This document shows, in pieces, positions 5,664-9,547 of a stretch of 9,547 nt of DNA; position 1 is the stretch's first letter, and each line of letters begins with the position of its first letter. Under the pieces are notes generated by a model. The model saw nothing but the letters and a program-made list of their open reading frames with translations. It did not search any database and was not told the origin of the DNA. The position numbers and the translations under genes are program-made. The stretch comes from Acholeplasmataceae bacterium (GTDB lineage Bacteria; Bacillota_I; Bacilli_A; Acholeplasmatales; Acholeplasmataceae), in NCBI GenBank assembly GCA_003518475.1, contig DOYO01000072.1, positions 1 through 9,547 of the forward strand. The letters run 5' to 3'.

Positions 5664-8600
5664 TCAATTCTAAAAATAAACGCTCTACCGTTTGTTGAGA
5701 ATGCGAGTGTGTTTGTTGGGGTTCCAAATTCATAAGTTAACGAACCGCCTGCAGATTGTGGAATTGCTTTTGATAAAGTATTTATTGTCAAATTGAAGTT
5801 TGATACTGTGGTCCACGGTTCAATAAAAATTATCACTTTTGTTACATTTGCATCAGCAAAATTCATTGTAAATACTCCACCACTAGTACTATTTCCCATC
5901 TTAAGTAGCGTAGATTGTTGATATGTTCCACTAGAGGCGTTTCCAGGGTAAGTTCTTAACACCCCAGTTGTTGAAACCAATTTATTAGTGCCAGTTAATC
6001 CGTTATCAAGAGATGCTTTAAGCGTGATATCGGTATATGAAGTTGAGCTGCTAGTTGTGATGTGTGTGAATGTATAAGTTGCAAAAGGTCCTGATATGGC
6101 TATTGTCCATTTTGCATATAGAGTTACGTTTCCTGTAGATCCTAAAACAATACTTGTTACTGCATCTCCTGTGAATCCACTATTATCATACCAACCACCA
6201 AATGTATATCCGTCTTTGGTAGCAGCAATTAAGGTAATTGTTGCTGTTGTAACAGTATAGGTATCAGTGTTAGCACCATTCGTTCCACTATCTAACTCAT
6301 ACGTTATTGAATATGTAACAATGGTCCATTGTGCATCTAGTGTAATATCTTCTGCTGGCATATTGAATGGGAATGATTTATCTTCACTACCAAGTTTCCA
6401 ACCTGCAAATGTATAACCTGCTTTAGTTGGGTCTGTTGGGGCAGATACTGATGTTCCCTCATCTTGAGTGATAGCTGTAACTGCTGATCCACCATTCGAA
6501 TTAAATGTAACTGTTGATTGGTTGGCAGGAACTGCTACCCAATATGCATAAAGTGTATTATTTTGAGCGGGCATTGTAGTGAATGTATATTCATTTAGGA
6601 ATGTTGTGTCATCAGTGAACCAACCTTCAAATGTATACTCTGCTAGGGTTGGATCACTCGGTTGAGTAACGCTTGATCCAAAGTCCTGGGTAATTGCTGA
6701 TACAGCACTACCTTCATTGGAATCGAATGTAATCGTATATTGATTAACAGTGAATTTAGCGTATAAAGTTATATTTCCAGTTGATCCCTTTGGAATGCTT
6801 GTTACAGCATCTCCTGTGAATTCACTATTGTTATACCAACCATCAAATGTATAACCAGTCTTTGTTGCTGGATCTAATGTGATTGTTTCTGTTTCAACAG
6901 TATAAGTTGTTGGATTGGAACCATTTGTTCCACCGTTCAGTGTATACGATATCGTATAATCATTCAACAACCACTTGATATATAACCAGGTAATTTCATA
7001 AACTGTATCTTCTTCGAATACCCATTCTGATTCTGGAGTAAATGATGAATTTCTATACCAACCATCAGAAGTATATCCGAGTTTGGTTGGATTCGGATCA
7101 CTAATCAATTGATTAAGTTTAACTACTTGGTTAGTGACGACACTATCATTACTGTAATAAACATCCAAGACATCACCCTTATAAAGCGAATACGCTTTTA
7201 CATTATCGATATATAGTCTTGAAGTGCCGGTTGGGATTGGATCAGGAAGTGCTACAGTAAATTTTAGTGATACTGAACTTGTTTTTGGTAGAACGTATTT
7301 ATAAACTTCAGGAGTTCCTGTCAAAGTGTATAATTGGTCACCAATAAAGTCTGTACCGTTTAATGTATAACTAACGGTAACATTCAATCCTAATGTACTC
7401 GAAGCTAAAAACTCTACATAATCAACATTGTCAAAATAGAAATTACTCTTGACATATCCTAGATTAGCTGGGGCTGTAGTGTACCAACGCATCTGTGCAG
7501 ATTGAGTACCGGAGATTGGTGAAGTTGTAGATGATGTACCATAGTAAAATTCCCATTGCGATAATGCTGGACCTTGAGTAAGTGTACTATTGTATGTGGT
7601 GGATGCTGTGAATCCTTCAGCTGATTCAAATCCAGTTTCATAAACTATATCTTCAATATATCTATGATTAACTTCGCTATAAATATCTACAACATTTTCA
7701 TAAGAGTCCTTAATAACCACATAAGCTCTAACACTCATATGACTTGTTATGGGAAAACTTGTAACGAACTCATTTGTTTCAGGATGTGCCGACTTCGCTT
7801 GAACAACGGTTACACCTGGAGTTTCAAATGTAAGTATTTCTGCTTGATCCGAAATTAGGAATCCATATTCAAGAACAAAATCTCCTTCACTAGCTTCAAA
7901 TCTGCCAATATAGGTGTTATAACCTGGTCTGATTTCAAGATCTCTTGATAGTGTGACTAGAGATTCAGTATAAGGATCTGCATCTGCAGTATAAGCGTAT
8001 ATCTGAGTAGGCATTGCTGCAGTAAATTTAAAAGTACTTAAGTAGCTTAAGACAACTCCGTTTTCATCTTCCCAATATCTAAATGGGTTTACGCTCGTAT
8101 CTGGAGTTGCTGTGACTATGTCGTTATATCCGTAAGATCCGCCACCGAATCCGTTATTGACTCCAATCGCATATAAGTCTGTATTGGTACTAACGTATTG
8201 GAGAATAAATAGTTCATGCTTTATTATATTCGTTAATGATGTTCTGCCTTCATCTGTCTTCCATCTGTTAGCTTCAACAGCAACATCAAATAAAGGTTTT
8301 GTTGGTAAGGTTGCTAGGGGTTGGGCTGCGTCACCATTTAGTAATACATATTGAGTTTCAAGGACTTTCCAATTGGTATCCATGAATACTACTGCATATT
8401 TTTGAACTGGAGTTGTAGGCGCGAATACAGCAACCAAATCAAGAGTGGTTGTAACGATAAATTCGCTATCTACATATACGTTTTCTTGAATGACTCCATT
8501 TACAATCCAATAAACGAATTCGTACCCTGCAGGAGCTTCGGTATATGGTGTTACTGTTGATCCATAAACTCTAGGTCCTAAATCGGAAGTCGGTTGGTTT

Positions 8601-8725
8601 CCAGTATCATATAACGCTGTGACTGTTACATTGTAACTTGGTCGTGCTGCTTCAATTTCAATGAAATTGGCAAGAACAAATCCAAAAAATAAAAATGAGA
8701 TAGCCAATAAAAATAATTTTTTCAT
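5648..8725 (-). CDS. Large secreted surface protein with InlB-type repeats, likely N-terminal part of an exported nuclease
   Basis: The frame encodes 1025 residues. A signal peptide is clear: MKK, a hydrophobic core to about residue 19, and a probable signal peptidase I site near EAA (25-27). Residues about 31-250 hold divergent InlB/bacterial-repeat-like modules (GYEFVYWIVNG; then FRYWEDENGVVLSYLSTF). Residues about 361-515 look like a jelly-roll carbohydrate-binding-type domain (ETGFESAEGF at its start, LYIDNVKAY at its end). Residues about 516-874 are five tandem InlB B-repeat/List-Bact units, each with a GYTFxGW core. Residues about 879-1023 form a second beta-sandwich domain (NKLVSTTG ... 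FIFRIELYS), of a kind I associate with secreted endonuclease I proteins. There is no LPXTG, lipobox or C-terminal membrane anchor, as expected if the true C terminus is the nuclease in the next frame. The ATG lies six bases after a 38-codon gene, and the AGG overlapping that gene's stop codon can serve as its ribosome binding site. Substrate binding is inferred only from domain type. Confidence 0.85.
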   Translation of the reverse strand: MKKLFLLAISFLFFGFVLANFIEIEAARPSYNVTVTALYDTGNQPTSDLGPRVYGSTVTPYTEAPAGYEFVYWIVNGVIQENVYVDSEFIVTTTLDLVAVFAPTTPVQKYAVVFMDTNWKVLETQYVLLNGDAAQPLATLPTKPLFDVAVEANRWKTDEGRTSLTNIIKHELFILQYVSTNTDLYAIGVNNGFGGGSYGYNDIVTATPDTSVNPFRYWEDENGVVLSYLSTFKFTAAMPTQIYAYTADADPYTESLVTLSRDLEIRPGYNTYIGRFEASEGDFVLEYGFLISDQAEILTFETPGVTVVQAKSAHPETNEFVTSFPITSHMSVRAYVVIKDSYENVVDIYSEVNHRYIEDIVYETGFESAEGFTASTTYNSTLTQGPALSQWEFYYGTSSTTSPISGTQSAQMRWYTTAPANLGYVKSNFYFDNVDYVEFLASSTLGLNVTVSYTLNGTDFIGDQLYTLTGTPEVYKYVLPKTSSVSLKFTVALPDPIPTGTSRLYIDNVKAYSLYKGDVLDVYYSNDSVVTNQVVKLNQLISDPNPTKLGYTSDGWYRNSSFTPESEWVFEEDTVYEITWLYIKWLLNDYTISYTLNGGTNGSNPTTYTVETETITLDPATKTGYTFDGWYNNSEFTGDAVTSIPKGSTGNITLYAKFTVNQYTITFDSNEGSAVSAITQDFGSSVTQPSDPTLAEYTFEGWFTDDTTFLNEYTFTTMPAQNNTLYAYWVAVPANQSTVTFNSNGGSAVTAITQDEGTSVSAPTDPTKAGYTFAGWKLGSEDKSFPFNMPAEDITLDAQWTIVTYSITYELDSGTNGANTDTYTVTTATITLIAATKDGYTFGGWYDNSGFTGDAVTSIVLGSTGNVTLYAKWTIAISGPFATYTFTHITTSSSTSYTDITLKASLDNGLTGTNKLVSTTGVLRTYPGNASSGTYQQSTLLKMGNSTSGGVFTMNFADANVTKVIIFIEPWTTVSNFNLTINTLSKAIPQSAGGSLTYEFGTPTNTLAFSTNGRAFIFRIELYSE
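6104..7180 (-). repeat. Five tandem InlB-type (List-Bact) repeat units in the secreted protein
   Basis: The units cover residues about 516-584, 588-660, 663-730, 737-801 and 805-874 (nucleotides 7180-6974, 6964-6746, 6739-6536, 6517-6323 and 6313-6104). Units 2 and 5 resemble each other most, sharing GTNGxN, TYTV, FTGDAVTSI and GSTGN(I/V)TLYAK; their DNA is also visibly alike, for example GCATCTCCTGTGAAT in both on the plus strand. Units 3 and 4 share SAVxAITQD and a shorter loop. The order is therefore divergent-A-B-B'-A'. Such beta-grasp-like repeats act as stalks or adhesive modules on bacterial surfaces. Confidence 0.8.
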
Positions 8726-8731
8726 TTTTGC

Positions 8732-8848
8732 CTACCCCCAAATGTCTTCATTTAAAATTCCACCATTTGCACTCTCAGCGATGCTATCCTCGAAGACAAA
8801 CTCAATGATCTCTGCTTCCGGTTTGACGTAAGCCTCTTTTTCGTTCAT
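8732..8848 (-). CDS. 38-residue acidic peptide, leader gene of the secreted nuclease operon
   Basis: This short gene encodes MNEKEAYVKPEAEIIEF (1-17) followed by VFEDSIAESANGGILNEDIWG (18-38) and a TAG stop. An AAGGAG (8862-8857) stands eight bases before its ATG, and a strong promoter lies about 40-65 bases upstream, so it is almost certainly translated. The peptide has ten acidic and two basic residues and no signal peptide, TM segment or cysteine. The YxxPExExIEFxxED pattern resembles short peptides I recall from other Firmicutes, and YxxP also occurs in leader regions of some modified-peptide precursors; both are resemblances, not assignments. The stop codon is followed after six bases by the ATG of the large secreted protein, whose ribosome binding site overlaps the stop (GGGGGTAGG). 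The two genes are therefore probably co-transcribed and translationally coupled. It could be a regulatory leader, a RiPP-like precursor or a small partner protein. Confidence 0.75.
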   Translation of the reverse strand: MNEKEAYVKPEAEIIEFVFEDSIAESANGGILNEDIWG

Positions 8849-8856
8849 GTACACTT

Positions 8857-8862
8857 CTCCTT
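8857..8862 (-). promoter_or_regulatory. Shine-Dalgarno AAGGAG of the 38-residue peptide
   Basis: AAGGAG with an eight-base spacer to the ATG at 8848 is the best ribosome binding site on the minus strand of this window. It is the main evidence that the short gene is real. Confidence 0.85.
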
Positions 8863-8885
8863 AGGGTATATAAATACTTAATGTA

Positions 8886-8913
8886 ATTGTAACATTAACA
8901 CTTGTAAAGTCAA
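8886..8913 (-). promoter_or_regulatory. Strong extended -10 sigma-A promoter with overlapping palindrome
   Basis: On the minus strand TTGACT (8913-8908) and TACAAT (8891-8886) are separated by 16 bases, and a TGT precedes the -10 (extended -10). Each hexamer has one mismatch to consensus. The start would be near 8879, giving a leader of about 30 bases to the 38-residue peptide gene. The inverted repeat TTAATGT (8878-8884) with ACATTAA (8892-8898) covers the -10 and start point, so a repressor could act here. Confidence 0.75.
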
Positions 8914-8945
8914 TTGCTTATTTATATTTTATAAATATATTTTAC

Positions 8946-8980
8946 AAAAAAATGACATAGCTTTTTTTACTATGTCATTT
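8946..8980 (-). terminator. Rho-independent terminator of the nucleotidyltransferase-like gene
   Basis: On the minus strand a perfect 11-bp stem AAATGACATAG (8980-8970) pairs with CTATGTCATTT (8960-8950) around a 9-base A-rich loop, followed by a seven-T run (8952-8946). It starts three bases after the stop at 8984 and separates this gene from the peptide and nuclease operon. Confidence 0.9.
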
Positions 8981-8983
8981 AAT

Positions 8984-9547
8984 CTATTTTAATCCGATTT
9001 TTTTGAATAAATTTGTTATATCTTCGATTTCTTGATCCTTAATCTTTAACTTCCCTATTTTATCAAATGTCGATTTGGGATGCCTAAAAATCAGCCTGAC
9101 CCATCTGAACATCCATCCAACTGGAAGTAGGAATGGTACCCTTCTGACAAATGGATACATACCCTTGACAGATTCGAGATTTGGAAAGATGACACTGATG
9201 ATGAATTTGAACTTATTCTTATGCTGAAGCTTATTGCTCGCCATTCTTGGTGTGAATGAATTGAACTCCATGCCCTTGCCGTGAATACCAGAAACGGAAA
9301 AGAATTCAGTGATTTTTTCATAGAGATCTTCTTCCATTGTATAACCGGCAGTCCATGATTCTAGGTGATCGATGTTGAAATACTTGATGTTCAGATAGAT
9401 CATACTTTGAAAGAATGTATATAGATTGGATTGATTTAAGTATTCTATTAGGATATTTCTATTGATTTCTTGGTGATATGCACTTAAATAGAGTCCGATG
9501 TCTAGAATGCTTCTGATGCCGACCCCGCCTAAGTGAATGTGCTTGGC
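8984..9547 (-). CDS. C-terminal part of a nucleotidyltransferase-family-like protein (NTP_transf_5 type, 5' truncated)
   Basis: The frame stays open from the TAG at 8984 to the right edge of the window, giving 187 residues. The in-frame ATG at 9403 is internal, because the 48 codons upstream continue the protein. The segment HLGGVGIRSILDIGLYLSAY resembles the (G)GGxGxRxLxDxxLxL element that follows the catalytic core in the uncharacterised nucleotidyltransferase family (NTP_transf_5, Pfam PF14907). The Asp/Glu metal-binding motif of such enzymes would lie in the missing N-terminal part, so activity cannot be judged. The C-terminal 90 residues are basic and aromatic (VRRVPFLLPVGWMFRWVRLIF), possibly membrane-associating, and end in a charged helix. 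Members of this family often sit beside peptide-modification or cell-envelope genes. Here the neighbour downstream is a separately promoted short-peptide operon. The family call is from memory of the pattern only. Confidence 0.65.
   Translation of the reverse strand, partial: AKHIHLGGVGIRSILDIGLYLSAYHQEINRNILIEYLNQSNLYTFFQSMIYLNIKYFNIDHLESWTAGYTMEEDLYEKITEFFSVSGIHGKGMEFNSFTPRMASNKLQHKNKFKFIISVIFPNLESVKGMYPFVRRVPFLLPVGWMFRWVRLIFRHPKSTFDKIGKLKIKDQEIEDITNLFKKIGLK

Noticed and set aside
5664..5666. TGA read as tryptophan, as in mycoplasmas, to extend the nuclease frame upstream
   Set aside because: All seven Trp codons checked in the M3 peptidase are TGG and no gene here uses in-frame TGA. Extension would only run into the overlapping coding frame of the surface protein.
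5533..5733. A 66-codon frame on the minus strand crossing the junction of the two nuclease halves
   Set aside because: It lies in the third frame over two recognisable coding regions, its composition (His, Ser, Thr runs) is non-protein-like, and it has no ribosome binding site.
8625..8637. The 13-base palindrome GTTACATTGTAAC as another copy of the shared promoter element
   Set aside because: It lies inside the coding sequence of the secreted protein (NVTVTAL), where Val-Thr codon repetition explains it, and it has no promoter context.
8732..8848. The 38-residue peptide as a classical lasso-peptide precursor
   Set aside because: It lacks the Thr at the penultimate leader position, and the tail after GG is too short and lacks an acidic residue at ring position 8 or 9. 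No cyclase or protease gene is visible in the window.
1..9547. CRISPR arrays, tRNA or rRNA genes, insertion sequences
   Set aside because: No regularly spaced short repeats, cloverleaf-like segments, transposase motifs or terminal inverted repeats were seen in the short non-coding gaps.

Overview
The window reads as a low-GC chromosome of a Firmicutes/Mollicutes-type bacterium that does not read TGA as tryptophan. All seven Trp codons I checked in the M3 peptidase are TGG, and every gene end seen here is TAA or TAG. Secreted proteins with InlB-type repeats, an endonuclease I domain and a short-lipobox lipoprotein would suit an Acholeplasma- or Izemoplasma-like lineage. That placement is inference, not a demonstrated taxonomy.

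Layout, left to right. Positions 1-189 (+) are the C-terminal end of a thioredoxin-reductase-like flavoprotein, closed by a terminator. Positions 388-1299 (+) encode a two-TM protein with a C-terminal SHOCT-type segment; it converges on a minus-strand pair through a hairpin that can serve both strands. The pair is an M3-family oligoendopeptidase (1746-3437) and a four-TM protein (1352-1762) that overlaps its 3' end; one promoter upstream of the peptidase probably drives both. Next comes a monocistronic lipoprotein with two fibronectin-III-like domains (3543-4598, minus), with its own promoter and terminator.

The most interesting part is 4737-8848 (minus). A strong extended -10 promoter drives an unannotated-looking 38-codon peptide gene with a near-perfect Shine-Dalgarno. 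Six bases after its stop begins a 1025-aa secreted protein (signal peptide, InlB-like modules, jelly-roll-like domains). Its frame ends at 5648, but another frame continues at once with an Ig-like module and an endonuclease I domain. That second half has no ribosome binding site or signal peptide of its own. The simplest reading is one exported multidomain nuclease of roughly 1330 residues, split by a one-base deletion (or sequence error) between about 5651 and 5663.

The right edge (8984-9547, minus) holds the C-terminal 187 residues of a protein resembling the uncharacterised nucleotidyltransferase family (NTP_transf_5), followed by a strong terminator. Its position next to a short acidic peptide gene invites, but does not prove, a link to peptide modification. 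Non-coding gaps are all under 210 bases and mostly hold terminators and promoters. I saw no tRNA, rRNA, CRISPR array or insertion sequence.
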